Origin: 73-13 sp035556395
GTDB taxonomy: Bacteria > Actinomycetota > Actinomycetes > Actinomycetales > Microbacteriaceae
Assembly: GCA_035556395.1 (NCBI GenBank)
Contig: DATMFB010000133.1
Span: forward strand, 1-14,442
DNA length: 14,442 nt
Direction of reading: 5' to 3'
Positions 1-7,302 of this stretch are shown here, piece after piece. Position 1 is the stretch's first letter; each line of letters starts with the position of its first letter. The notes under the pieces were generated by a model that saw nothing but the letters and a program-made list of their open reading frames with translations, made no database searches and was not told the DNA's origin. A program made the position numbers and the translations under genes.

Positions 1-486
1 GGCGTCTTCCACGCGATCGACACCGCCTGCCCCGCGATCATGCCGGACGACATGACGACGGACGAGTGCTGGCTGGACGACGGCAGTGACCTCGTCATCT
101 GGACGACGCACTTCACGACGTTCGTCTCCTACGACTCGGTCGCCGTCCCGACGCCGGGCGGCGGCGGGTCCGGCGGGGGCGGCCCCGCCACCGGCGGCGG
201 CACGACGAGTGGCAGCAGCGGCACGAACGGCAGCGCCGGGTCCGTCGCGGTGCCCGCGCCCGTCGCGACCGTGACGCCGAAGCCGACCCCGACGGCGACA
301 GCGGCCGCGCCTCGGCCGACATCGACGCCCGACGTGTCCGAGGAGGAAGTCGAGCCCGCCGCGGCGGTGCCCGAGGCCGGCGGCGGATTCGACCCGGTGG
401 TGCTGATCGTCATCGTGATCGCCGTGGCCGTGCTGGGCGCGGGCGTTGCGACGATCGTCACGGTTCGGCGCCGGGCTCGCGGCTGA
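1..486 (+). CDS. C-terminal part of a cell-surface protein with a linker and membrane anchor (5' end outside the window)
   Basis: The reading frame is open from base 1, so the gene starts to the left of the window. The visible 161 residues begin with the end of a folded extracellular domain containing two cysteines (fragment residues 10 and 23) and a stretch reading WTTHFTTF. Such a stretch often closes Ig-like or beta-sandwich domains in bacterial surface proteins. A long low-complexity linker of Gly/Ser, then Pro/Thr/Ala, follows (about residues 47-115). After an acidic patch (SEEEVE) there is one hydrophobic helix (about 132-155) and the basic tail RRRARG. This order fits an outward-facing protein held by a C-terminal transmembrane helix. 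There is no LPXTG sortase motif. The function of the missing N-terminal part cannot be judged. The stop is 31 bases before leuB. Confidence 0.75.
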   Translation, partial: GVFHAIDTACPAIMPDDMTTDECWLDDGSDLVIWTTHFTTFVSYDSVAVPTPGGGGSGGGGPATGGGTTSGSSGTNGSAGSVAVPAPVATVTPKPTPTATAAAPRPTSTPDVSEEEVEPAAAVPEAGGGFDPVVLIVIVIAVAVLGAGVATIVTVRRRARG

Positions 487-517
487 GGGGCGGCCCGGCG
501 ACGGTACGCTGGAGGGC

Positions 518-1573
518 ATGTCGCGCACGCTGTCGCTCGCTGTCATCCCCGGTGACGGCATCGGTCCCGAAGTCACCGCCGAGGCGCTCAAGGTGCTCGA
601 GGCGGTGGCCGCGGACGCCGGCCTCGTCCTCGACAAGACGACGTTCCGGCTCGGCGCCGAGCGCTACCTCGACGACGGCCAGGTGCTGCCGGCCGACGAG
701 TTCGAGGCGATCAAGGCGTCCGACGCGATCCTGTTCGGGGCCGTCGGCGGTGTGCCCGGCGACCCCCGACTCAAGGAGGCGAACATCGAGCGCGGGCTGC
801 TGCTGCGGATGCGCTTCGAGCTCGACCAGTACGTCAATCTGCGCCCGACCCGGATCGTCCCCGGGGTCGTCTCGCCGCTCGCGAATCCCGGTGACGTCGA
901 CTTCGTCGTCGTCCGCGAGGGCACCGAGGGCCCCTACGTCGGCAACGGCGGGGTGATCCGCCGGGGCACCCCGCAGGAGATCGCGAACGAGCTGAGCGTC
1001 AACACGGCGTTCGGCGTCGAGCGCGTCGTGCGAGACGCCTTCGCGCGCGCCCAGGCGCGCCGGGGGCGGCTCACCTGGGTCGCGAAGACCAACGTGCTCG
1101 TGAACGCCGGCGCCCTCTGGCAGCGGATCGTCGCCGAGGTCGCCGCCGACTTCCCCGACGTGACTGTGGACTACCTGCACGTCGACGCCGCGACGATCTT
1201 CTTCGTCACCGATCCTGCTAGATTCGACGTGATCGTCACCGACAACCTGTTCGGCGACATTCTGACCGACCTGGCCGGCGCGATCAGCGGCGGCATCGGG
1301 CTGGCGGCCTCGGGGAACATCAACCCGGACGGCGCCTTCCCCAGCATGTTCGAGCCCGTGCACGGCTCGGCACCGGACATCGCTGGACGCGGAATCGCGG
1401 ATCCGACCGCAGCGATCCTTTCCGCGGCCCTCCTGCTCGATCACATCGGGGAGACCGAGGCGGCGACACGCATCGTCGCCGCGGTCGACGCCGACCTGGC
1501 GGCTCGAGGGACCGGCCCCCGCACGACGTCGCAGGTCGGCGACGCGATCCTCGCTCGGATCGCCGAGCACTGA
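518..1573 (+). CDS. leuB: 3-isopropylmalate dehydrogenase
   Basis: This cytoplasmic enzyme oxidises and decarboxylates 3-isopropylmalate to 2-oxoisocaproate with NAD+, the third step of leucine synthesis. The 351-residue product starts with the family signature AVIPGDGIGPEV. It has FGAVGG near residue 72, the substrate arginines in LLLRMRFEL and LRPTR, the segment VREGTEGPYVGNGG, and the metal-binding region VTDNLFGDILTDLAGAISG. The nucleotide-binding end reads EPVHGSAPDIAGRGIADP. Its length suits the compact actinobacterial type. An in-frame start exists further upstream at 446, but it lies inside the previous gene and adds residues unlike the family. ATG 518 begins the conserved region and has GGAGG two bases upstream, a rather tight spacing. 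ilvE follows after 44 bases, so the two genes are probably co-transcribed. Confidence 0.95.
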   Translation: MSRTLSLAVIPGDGIGPEVTAEALKVLEAVAADAGLVLDKTTFRLGAERYLDDGQVLPADEFEAIKASDAILFGAVGGVPGDPRLKEANIERGLLLRMRFELDQYVNLRPTRIVPGVVSPLANPGDVDFVVVREGTEGPYVGNGGVIRRGTPQEIANELSVNTAFGVERVVRDAFARAQARRGRLTWVAKTNVLVNAGALWQRIVAEVAADFPDVTVDYLHVDAATIFFVTDPARFDVIVTDNLFGDILTDLAGAISGGIGLAASGNINPDGAFPSMFEPVHGSAPDIAGRGIADPTAAILSAALLLDHIGETEAATRIVAAVDADLAARGTGPRTTSQVGDAILARIAEH

Positions 1574-1617
1574 CGGCAGTCGACGCGACACCACCACCAC
1601 ATTCACGAGGACCCACC

Positions 1618-2724
1618 ATGAAGAACCTGCTCGCGGACGCGAAGCTCGAGTTCGCCCGAACCCTCCACACCAGCCCCCGCGCCGAGGACGACCTCTCGCG
1701 CATCCTCGAGGAGCCCGGCTTCGGCGAGGTGTTCACCGACCACATGGTCGACATCCACTGGTCGCAGCGCGGCGGCTGGCACCGTCCCCGCGTCCTGCCG
1801 TACGGGCCCATCTCGCTCGACCCGGCCGCCGCGGTCCTGCACTACGGCCAGGAGATCTTCGAGGGCCTCAAGGCGTACCGGCACGCGGATGACTCGATCT
1901 GGACCTTCCGTCCGGTCGAGAACGCGAAGCGCTTCCAGCGCTCGGCCCGCCGGATGGCGCTGCCGGAGCTGCCGACCGAGTACTTCATCGCGTCGCTGCG
2001 CGAGCTCGTCGCCGTCGACTCGCGCTGGGTGCCGAGCGCGCCCGAGACGAGCCTGTACTTCCGGCCGTTCATGTTCGCCGCCGAGGCGTTCCTCGGCGTG
2101 CGGCCCGCGAAGAAGGTCTATTACCACCTGATCGCGAGCCCCGCCGGCGCCTACTTCAAGTCCGGTCCGGCGCCCGTGTCGATCTGGCTCTCGCAGGACT
2201 ACGCGCGCGCCGGCAAGGGCGGCACGGGTGCGGCGAAGACCGGCGGCAACTACGCCGCGAGCCTCGTCGCGCAGCAGGAGGCCTACGACAACGGCTGCCA
2301 GCAGGTGCTCTTCCTCGACTCGGTCGACAGCAAGTACATCGAGGAGCTCGGCGGGATGAACATCGTCCTCGTCAAGCGCGACGGCACGCTCGTGACGCCC
2401 GAGTCGGACTCGATCCTTCAGGGGATCACGCGCGACTCGATCCTCAAGCTCGCCGAGGACCGCGGGCACCGGGTCGAGCGCCGGCAGGTCTCGATCGACG
2501 AGTGGCGCGACGGCGTCGCGTCCGGCGAGGTGACCGAGGTCTTCGCGTGCGGGACGGCCGCGGTCGTGACCCCGATCGCACTGTTGCGCGCCGCCGACTT
2601 CGAGATCGGCTCGGCCGACGCGACCGCCGGCGAGCTCACGCTGTCGCTGCGCCAGGAGCTCACCGACATCCAGTACGGGCGCATCGAGGACCGCCACGGC
2701 TGGATGACGAGGCTCGGATCGTGA
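1618..2724 (+). CDS. ilvE: Branched-chain amino acid aminotransferase
   Basis: This is a fold-type IV, PLP-dependent transaminase that interconverts leucine, isoleucine and valine with their 2-oxo acids, using glutamate/2-oxoglutarate. The 368-residue product carries the expected motifs. These are YGQEIFEGLKAYR (about 76-88), FRPVENAKRFQRSARRMA (97-114), RPFMFA (149-154), and the PLP-binding lysine in GAAKTGGNYAAS (Lys207). The downstream signatures are EELGGMNI (242-249) and CGTAAVVTPI (311-320). Length and motifs match the class II/BCAT type found in mycobacteria and their relatives. GAGGA lies 7 bases upstream of ATG 1618. The gene sits 44 bases after leuB, placing two branched-chain steps together. 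Its stop overlaps the GTG start of the FAH-family gene (GTGA), which suggests translational coupling. Confidence 0.96.
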   Translation: MKNLLADAKLEFARTLHTSPRAEDDLSRILEEPGFGEVFTDHMVDIHWSQRGGWHRPRVLPYGPISLDPAAAVLHYGQEIFEGLKAYRHADDSIWTFRPVENAKRFQRSARRMALPELPTEYFIASLRELVAVDSRWVPSAPETSLYFRPFMFAAEAFLGVRPAKKVYYHLIASPAGAYFKSGPAPVSIWLSQDYARAGKGGTGAAKTGGNYAASLVAQQEAYDNGCQQVLFLDSVDSKYIEELGGMNIVLVKRDGTLVTPESDSILQGITRDSILKLAEDRGHRVERRQVSIDEWRDGVASGEVTEVFACGTAAVVTPIALLRAADFEIGSADATAGELTLSLRQELTDIQYGRIEDRHGWMTRLGS

Positions 2725-3497
2725 GGGTCGCCCGGTTCATCACAGGGGAGGCCGATCCGCGCTACGGCATCGTCGATGCCGACGAGATCGTCGTGCTAAA
2801 GGGCCACCCGCTGCTGTACGGCTACGAGACGACGGGGGAGCGGGTCGCGCTCGATGACTCGCGCCTCCTCGCGCCCGTCATCCCGTCGAAGGTCGTCTGC
2901 GTCGGGATGAACTACGCGGAGCACCGGGAGGACATGCAGTTCTCGAGCGATCGTGCCGACCGGCCGCTCTTCTTCCTCAAGCCGTCGACTGCGGTCGTCG
3001 GACCCGGCGACCCGATCCGGATCCCGCCCGTCGAGGGCCGGATCGTGCACGAGGCGGAGCTCGCGATCGTGATCGGCCGCGTGGCGAAGCAGATCCGTCG
3101 CGAGGACTGGAAGGACTACGTCTTCGGCTACACGATCGCGAACGACGTCTCGGCACGCGACGAGATGTTCGCCGACGGCCAGTGGGCGCGGGCGAAGGGC
3201 TTCGACACGTTCTGCCCGATCGGCCCGTGGATCGAGACCGATCTCGATCCCGCTTCGGGGCTGGAGATCCAGTCGTTCGTCGACGGCGAGCCGCGCCGCC
3301 ACGGCAACACCGCGAACCTCATCTTCGACGTCCCGACGATCATCGCCCAGGCTTCGGACATCTGGACCCTGCTGCCGGGCGACGTCATCATCACGGGCAC
3401 CCCGTCGGGACTCGGCGGCTTCACCGCGGGCCAGACGGTCGACATCGACATCGAGGGCATCGGCCGACTCTCCAACCCGGCGTTCGACCGCGACTGA
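2721..3497 (+). CDS. Fumarylacetoacetate hydrolase (FAH) family protein
   Basis: The 258-residue product has the FAH catalytic fold, whose members hydrolyse, decarboxylate or isomerise 2-oxo- or acylpyruvate-type compounds with a divalent metal. Visible motifs are VVCVGMNYAEH (58-68), the metal-ligand pair in HEAELAIVIG (Glu111 and Glu113), TIANDVSARD (138-147) with Asp142 as likely third ligand, KGFDTFCPIGPWI (159-171) and GDVIITGTPSGLG (220-232). The exact substrate cannot be read from the sequence; acylpyruvase or oxaloacetate decarboxylase activity are both plausible. GTG 2721 overlaps the ilvE stop and begins with RVARF, typical of this family. A longer in-frame extension upstream runs through ilvE and is Arg-rich shadow sequence. 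Coupling to ilvE suggests joint expression and perhaps a clean-up role for 2-oxo acid by-products; that role is inferred. Confidence 0.9.
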   Translation: MRVARFITGEADPRYGIVDADEIVVLKGHPLLYGYETTGERVALDDSRLLAPVIPSKVVCVGMNYAEHREDMQFSSDRADRPLFFLKPSTAVVGPGDPIRIPPVEGRIVHEAELAIVIGRVAKQIRREDWKDYVFGYTIANDVSARDEMFADGQWARAKGFDTFCPIGPWIETDLDPASGLEIQSFVDGEPRRHGNTANLIFDVPTIIAQASDIWTLLPGDVIITGTPSGLGGFTAGQTVDIDIEGIGRLSNPAFDRD

Positions 3498-3539
3498 CGC
3501 GGGGAGAACGCCGTTGCGCGGGCGAGCCGGGTCGTCCAG

Positions 3540-4550
3540 GTGAGCAGGATCATGCCGCTGCTGCCAGGCCTCGCGGTCGCGGCGGTCGCGGCGGCGCTCG
3601 GCTGGGTCGCCCACCTCGTCCTGCCCTGGATGCCGTGGCTCACTGCGGCGCTCGTGCTGGGGGTCGTCGCCGGCTCGATCCCGCCGCTGCGACCATCGCT
3701 CGACGGCCCGCTCCGGCGGGGACTCGCGTTCTCATCCAAGACCCTGCTGCGCGCCGGGATCGTGGTGCTCGGTCTCAAGCTCTCGCTCCTGGACATCGCG
3801 GGTCTCGGCTGGGCCGGAGTCGTCGTGATCGTCGTGCTCGTCGCGCTCTCCTTCGTCGCGACCTGGGCGATCGCGAAGGCGTTCCGACTGCCGGGCGACG
3901 AGCCGGTCCTGCTCGCCGCCGGCTTCTCGATCTGCGGCGTCTCGGCGGTCGGCGCGATGTCGGCGGCGCGGCGCTCGCCTGCTGCGGACACCGGCACGCC
4001 GATCGCGCTCGTGACGCTCTACGGGACGCTCGCGATCGTGGTGCTCCCCGCACTCGCGGCCGTGCTCGGGCTCACCCCGGCGCAGTCCGGCCAGTGGGCG
4101 GGGCTCGCGGTCTACGACGTCGGGCAGGTCGTCGCGACCGCGGGGACCCTCGGTGCGGGCGCCCTCGCGGTCGCGGTCGTCGTGAAGCTCACGCGGGTGC
4201 TCATGCTCGCGCCCATGGTCGCGGTCGCGGCGCTCGGGGCGCGGCGGGTGGCGCGGCAGTCCGGCGAGCGGGGCGGGACGCTGCCGCCCATCGTGCCGCT
4301 CTTCATCCTGGGCTTCGTCGCGCTCGTCGTCGTGCGCACCTTCGTTCCGCTCCCGGACTGGCTGCTCGACGCGGCTGACGTCGTGCAGTCCGCGCTGCTC
4401 GCGACGGCGCTCGCCGCGATCGGCGCGGGCCTGCGCCTGGAGCGTCTCGCCCGATCCGGTGTGCGGTCGCTCGCGGTCGGCGCGCTCGCCTGGCTCGTCA
4501 TCCTCGGGCTCGGCCTCGCGGCGGTGCTGCTCGTGCCGGTCGCGGTCTGA
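3540..4550 (+). CDS. YeiH/UPF0324 family multi-pass membrane protein (putative sulfate exporter family)
   Basis: The 336-residue product is mostly hydrophobic, with roughly nine to eleven membrane helices, and shows the landmarks of the YeiH family (PF03601). These are the conserved helix around SSKTLLRAGIVVLGLKLSL (65-83), the motif ICGVSAVGAMSAA (131-143) and VYDVGQVVATAG (191-202). A C-terminal helix pair follows, with LATALAAIGAGLRLERL (287-303). The family is annotated as a putative sulfate exporter because some members neighbour sulfur-metabolism genes; the transported substrate is not firmly known. The start is uncertain. GTG 3540 gives the full frame, but ATG 3552 is only four codons later and has AGGA close upstream. 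It is 42 bases after FAH, on the same strand, and may be the first gene of an insert in the leuB-ilvE-FAH-gltX order. Confidence 0.85.
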   Translation: MSRIMPLLPGLAVAAVAAALGWVAHLVLPWMPWLTAALVLGVVAGSIPPLRPSLDGPLRRGLAFSSKTLLRAGIVVLGLKLSLLDIAGLGWAGVVVIVVLVALSFVATWAIAKAFRLPGDEPVLLAAGFSICGVSAVGAMSAARRSPAADTGTPIALVTLYGTLAIVVLPALAAVLGLTPAQSGQWAGLAVYDVGQVVATAGTLGAGALAVAVVVKLTRVLMLAPMVAVAALGARRVARQSGERGGTLPPIVPLFILGFVALVVVRTFVPLPDWLLDAADVVQSALLATALAAIGAGLRLERLARSGVRSLAVGALAWLVILGLGLAAVLLVPVAV

Positions 4551-4560
4551 GGAGCCCTCA
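4548..4560 (+). terminator. Short hairpin at the stop of the YeiH-family gene (weak terminator candidate)
   Basis: TGAGG-AGC-CCTCA is a perfect 5-bp inverted repeat with a 3-base loop that includes the stop codon of the upstream gene. There is no T-run, so termination is only a possibility. Confidence 0.2.
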
Positions 4561-4618
4561 CAGGCCGCGCCGAATCCGAGTTCTCCACATCCAGGCCCTC
4601 CAGGTGTGCACCTCCATC

Positions 4619-4640
4619 GCGGGGATGTCACGCTCCCCGC
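4619..4640 (+). promoter_or_regulatory. Inverted repeat directly abutting a start codon
   Basis: GCGGGG at 4619-4624 pairs perfectly with CCCCGC at 4635-4640 across a 10-base loop. The right arm ends on the base before ATG 4641. If transcribed, the hairpin would occupy the place of the ribosome binding site. A second small repeat, AGGTG-TG-CACCT, lies at 4602-4613. No clear Shine-Dalgarno sequence is seen outside the hairpin. A role in translation control or as an operator is inference. Confidence 0.3.
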
Positions 4641-5156
4641 ATGAGCACGCGAATCCCGTCCGCCGACGCGCTGGCCGACCTTCCCCTCCTCGATGAGGCC
4701 GCGATCATCGAGCGGCTTGCCGCCGTCGTGCAAGGGGCGTTTCGGCGGCAGGCATGGTTCTTGCTCCTCGATGCGCGCAAGGCTCAGCTCCCGATCGTCA
4801 TCCCGATGGATCTGCCGAGGCGGCCTGAGGGGGACTCGGGCGAGGCGCTCGGGCGCCTGCTCGAGACGCTGAGCACGCTCGAGGAGGTTGCCGAGATCGC
4901 CGTCGTCTACGAGCGGCCCGGCCCCGATTTGGTGACGGACGACGATCTTGTCTGGCTCATCGGCATCGAGGACGCGAGCGGACATACCGATTTGCCGGTG
5001 CACGGGCCGTTCTTCGCGACCGACACGGGCATTCGTCGATGGAAATCACATCATGATGTAGATGCAAATGATGTAATGATGCAAGAATGGCCGCATGAGG
5101 ACGACGATCACCCTCACGCCGGAGGCGCAGGCGCTCGTGGAGGGCGCGATGCGTGA
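4641..5156 (+). CDS. Small protein of unknown function, probably with an altered C-terminus
   Basis: I do not recognise this 171-residue product. The first ~133 residues look like a genuine folded cytoplasmic protein. It has an acidic helical N-terminus, a likely strand with AWFLLLDARKAQLPIVIPMDL (about residues 38-58), a helix with ALGRLLETLSTLEEV, and strands IAVVYERPGP and LVWLIGIEDA. Codon use there matches the surrounding genome. From about residue 134 (after GIRRWKS) the composition changes sharply. The frame runs through an AT-rich promoter region, then 62 bases into the antitoxin gene in another frame. The tail is rich in Asp, His and Gly and looks accidental. The simplest reading is that insertion of the toxin-antitoxin module replaced the native 3' end. 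The protein may still be made. ATG 4641 has no obvious ribosome binding site. Confidence 0.55.
   Translation: MSTRIPSADALADLPLLDEAAIIERLAAVVQGAFRRQAWFLLLDARKAQLPIVIPMDLPRRPEGDSGEALGRLLETLSTLEEVAEIAVVYERPGPDLVTDDDLVWLIGIEDASGHTDLPVHGPFFATDTGIRRWKSHHDVDANDVMMQEWPHEDDDHPHAGGAGARGGRDA
5049..5084 (+). promoter_or_regulatory. AT-rich repeat region upstream of the antitoxin gene, probable operator/promoter
   Basis: CATCATGATG at 5049-5058 is a perfect 10-bp palindrome. Overlapping it is a tandem arrangement: ATGATGTA at 5053-5060 then GATGCAA at 5061-5067, repeated as ATGATGTA at 5068-5075, two extra bases, and GATGCAA at 5078-5084. The tract is much richer in A+T than the rest of the window and ends 10 bases before the antitoxin ATG. 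TAATGAT at 5074-5080 could serve as a -10 element. Ribbon-helix-helix antitoxins typically bind such repeats to repress their own operon; binding here is inferred. Confidence 0.55.
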
Positions 5157-5364
5157 GCGCGGGGCGAAGTTCAAGGACGTGGTGAACGATGCGATCCTGA
5201 CGGCGCTGCGGCCGGCCGTGCCGGAGGAGCCCTTTGTGCAGCGCACATTCGATCTCGGCTGGTCTCTCACCTCGCAGCAGATGAAGGAGCTGTACGAGCA
5301 GGAGGAGATCGAGAAGTATGCGCCCTATCTCCGAGGATCGGGTGACAATCGTGCGGCTGATTGA
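5095..5364 (+). CDS. VapB-type ribbon-helix-helix antitoxin
   Basis: This 89-residue protein starts with MRTTITLTPEAQALVEGAM, the beta-strand and first helix of a ribbon-helix-helix DNA-binding domain. The second helix follows (KFKDVVNDAILTALRP, about 25-40). The C-terminal half (about 41-89) contains FDLGWSLTSQQMKELYEQEE and an acidic segment, as expected for the part that wraps around and blocks a VapC toxin. Family knowledge says such proteins bind the operon promoter, alone and as a complex with the toxin. The start is fixed by the conserved N-terminus and the adjacent repeat-rich promoter; no strong ribosome binding site is visible. The toxin gene overlaps its 3' end by 23 bases, the usual coupled layout. 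GC content is lower than in neighbouring housekeeping genes, consistent with transfer. Confidence 0.85.
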   Translation: MRTTITLTPEAQALVEGAMRERGAKFKDVVNDAILTALRPAVPEEPFVQRTFDLGWSLTSQQMKELYEQEEIEKYAPYLRGSGDNRAAD

Positions 5365-5779
5365 TACCGATGTGCTCGTCGTCGCGGTGAATCAGCACGA
5401 CCCACGGCACGACGTGACGCGCGCATTCATGGAGCGGGTGCTCAGCGATAGCAGCGCAAACCTCATCGCCTCTGCGAGCATCGTCGGGTTCATTCGGAAC
5501 GTCACGCGCTTCGTCCGTGGTCTTCCCGGACTGCCGGTCGGCAGCGCGTTCGACCTTGCCGAAGACTGGCTTCGACGTTCGACCGTGAGCGTGCCGATTC
5601 CGGACGAACGCCACTTCGCGCGGGTCCGGGAGCTGCTCGAGGGTGCGGGCGTGTCCGGCAAGCACGTGGACGATGCGCACCTCGCCGCCCTCGCAATGCA
5701 GTACCGGGCCACGATTGTGACGTTCGACACCGACTTCGCGAGGTTCCCGGGCGTGAAGTGGGAGCGGCCCGCCGCATGA
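5342..5779 (+). CDS. VapC-type PIN-domain toxin ribonuclease
   Basis: This PIN-domain endoribonuclease toxin would cleave RNA when freed from the preceding antitoxin. The 145-residue product shows LIDTDVLVVAVNQHDPRH (Asp8 as first catalytic acid), GFIRNVTRF (49-57), DDAHLAALA (Asp111) and TFDTDFARFPGVKW (Asp129/Asp131). The FxRxxT segment and the ending FARFPGVKWERP fit the actinobacterial VapC subfamily common in mycobacteria. In that subfamily the mid-protein glutamate of other VapCs is replaced by this stretch, so its absence is not damage. GTG 5342 is preferred because GAGG lies 5 bases upstream. GTG 5351 is an alternative, and ATG 5318 would add eight further N-terminal residues and enlarge the overlap with the antitoxin. 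The gene looks intact. Its stop lies 22 bases before gltX. Confidence 0.87.
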   Translation: MTIVRLIDTDVLVVAVNQHDPRHDVTRAFMERVLSDSSANLIASASIVGFIRNVTRFVRGLPGLPVGSAFDLAEDWLRRSTVSVPIPDERHFARVRELLEGAGVSGKHVDDAHLAALAMQYRATIVTFDTDFARFPGVKWERPAA

Positions 5780-5801
5780 CCGCCGCCTAGGATTGAGGAC
5801 C

Positions 5802-7295
5802 GTGCAGCTCCCGTTCTCGACCGCGACCGGTGCCGACGTCAAGGTGCGCTTCTGCCCGTCGCCGACCGGGACCCCGCACGTCGGCATGGTCCGCACGGCG
5901 CTCTTCAACTGGGCGTACGCGCGGCACACCGGGGGCAAGCTCGTCTTCCGCATCGAGGACACCGATGCCGCCCGCGACTCCGAGGAGAGCTATCAGCAGC
6001 TCCTCGACGCGCTCGGCTGGCTCGGCATCGACTGGGACGAGGGCGTCGAACGCGGTGGCCCCGACGGCCCGTACCGCCAGTCCCAGCGCGGCGCCATCTA
6101 CCGCGACGTCATCGATCGCCTGCTCGCGGCGGGGCACCTCTACGAGTCGTTCGTCACGCCCGAGGAGATGGAGGCGCGCAACCGAGAGCTCGGCCGCGAC
6201 CCGCGCCAGGGCTACGACAACTTCGAGCGCGACCTCACGGAGGCGCAGCGCGCGGCCTTCAGGGCCGAGGGGCGCGAGCCGTCGCTGCGCCTACGGGTGC
6301 CCGACACGGCGTTCTCCATCCAGGACCTCATCCGTGGCGAGATCACCTTCCCGGCGGGGTCGTTCACCGACTTCGTCGTCGTGCGGCCGAACGGCGCGCC
6401 GCTCTACACCTTCGTCAACCCGGTCGACGACGCGCTCATGGGCATCACGCATGTCTTCCGCGGCGAGGACATCCTCTCCTCGACGCCGCGGCAGCTCGCG
6501 CTGTACCTCGCGCTCATCGACATCGGCGTCACGACGTTCATCCCGCAGTACGCGCACATGCCGCTGGTCTACGGGGACGGCGCGAAGAAGCTCTCGAAGC
6601 GCGACCCGGAGTCGAGCCTCTTCCATCACCGCGACCGCGGCTTCATCCCCGAGGGCCTCCTCAACTACCTCGCGCTGCTCGGCTGGTCGATCGCGGCCGA
6701 CCGCGACATCTTCACGCAGGCGGAGTTCGTCGAGGCATTCGACATCCGCGACGTGAACCCGAACCCGGCGCGCTTCGACCAGGCGAAGGCCGACGCGATC
6801 AACGGCGACCACATCCGGATGCTCGAGCCGGCCGACTTCGCGCAGCGGCTGCGCCCCTACCTCACCCGCGCGGTCGACGCTCCCGAGGAGGAGGCGCTGC
6901 TCGAACGGGCGGCGCCGCTCGTGCAGGAGCGGATGACGGTCCTGTCCGAGGCGCGCGACCTGCTCGGGTTCCTCTTCGTCACCGACGCCGAACTGGTCGT
7001 CGAGGACAGCGCGATGCCCGCCGACAAGGACCTCGCCGACTACGTGCGCGTCCTCGACGCCGCACTCGTCTCGCTGCCGGGCGTCGACGTCTGGGAGACC
7101 GCCCAGATCGAGGCGGCCCTGCGTTTCGCGCTCATCGACGGTCTCGGGCTCAAGCCGCGCACGGCGTTCGGTCCGCTCCGGGCGGCCGTGTCGGGCCGCC
7201 GCATCTCCCCACCGCTCTTCGAGTCGATGGAGCTGCTCGGCCGCGACTCGACCTTGGCGCGAGTGAAGGCCTTCCGCGCGCGGCTCTCCCGCTGA
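5802..7295 (+). CDS. gltX: Glutamyl-tRNA synthetase (class I)
   Basis: This enzyme attaches glutamate to tRNA-Glu and, in bacteria without GlnRS, also to tRNA-Gln for later amidation by GatCAB. The 497-residue product has the class I signatures: PSPTGTPHVGM (19-29, the HIGH-like motif), FRIEDTDAARDSEES (49-63), FVNPVDDALMGITHVFRGEDIL (204-225) and KKLSKRD (262-268, the KMSKS-like loop). The zinc-binding cysteines of the E. coli enzyme are absent where this sequence reads LYESF, as is usual in many bacterial GluRS proteins. GTG 5802 is chosen because GAGG precedes it at 5795-5798 and the conserved part begins ten residues later. TTG 5793 is an in-frame alternative. A tRNA-Gln gene follows 47 bases downstream, which suits a non-discriminating enzyme; that property is inferred. 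Confidence 0.95.
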   Translation: MQLPFSTATGADVKVRFCPSPTGTPHVGMVRTALFNWAYARHTGGKLVFRIEDTDAARDSEESYQQLLDALGWLGIDWDEGVERGGPDGPYRQSQRGAIYRDVIDRLLAAGHLYESFVTPEEMEARNRELGRDPRQGYDNFERDLTEAQRAAFRAEGREPSLRLRVPDTAFSIQDLIRGEITFPAGSFTDFVVVRPNGAPLYTFVNPVDDALMGITHVFRGEDILSSTPRQLALYLALIDIGVTTFIPQYAHMPLVYGDGAKKLSKRDPESSLFHHRDRGFIPEGLLNYLALLGWSIAADRDIFTQAEFVEAFDIRDVNPNPARFDQAKADAINGDHIRMLEPADFAQRLRPYLTRAVDAPEEEALLERAAPLVQERMTVLSEARDLLGFLFVTDAELVVEDSAMPADKDLADYVRVLDAALVSLPGVDVWETAQIEAALRFALIDGLGLKPRTAFGPLRAAVSGRRISPPLFESMELLGRDSTLARVKAFRARLSR

Positions 7296-7302
7296 GGTTT
7301 GC

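Noticed and set aside
142..330. GC-rich repetitive tract in the first gene, considered as a repeat array
   Set aside because: It encodes an in-frame Gly/Ser and Pro/Thr linker; no regular repeat unit.
458..1606. Long minus-strand open frame opposite leuB (382 codons)
   Set aside because: Arg/Gly/Asp-rich mirror sequence typical of GC-rich antisense frames; leuB on the other strand has full family motifs.
1603..2697. Long minus-strand open frame opposite ilvE (364 codons)
   Set aside because: Shadow of ilvE with biased composition and no recognisable domain.
3732..5003. Minus-strand open frame of 423 codons
   Set aside because: Opposes the YeiH-family gene and the unknown gene; extremely rich in Arg, Asp, Glu and His, as expected for antisense of GC-rich coding DNA.
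5486..5506. Apparent loss of the mid-protein catalytic glutamate in the VapC toxin
   Set aside because: The GFIRNVTRF stretch at this place is normal for the mycobacterial-type VapC subfamily, so the toxin is not judged inactive.
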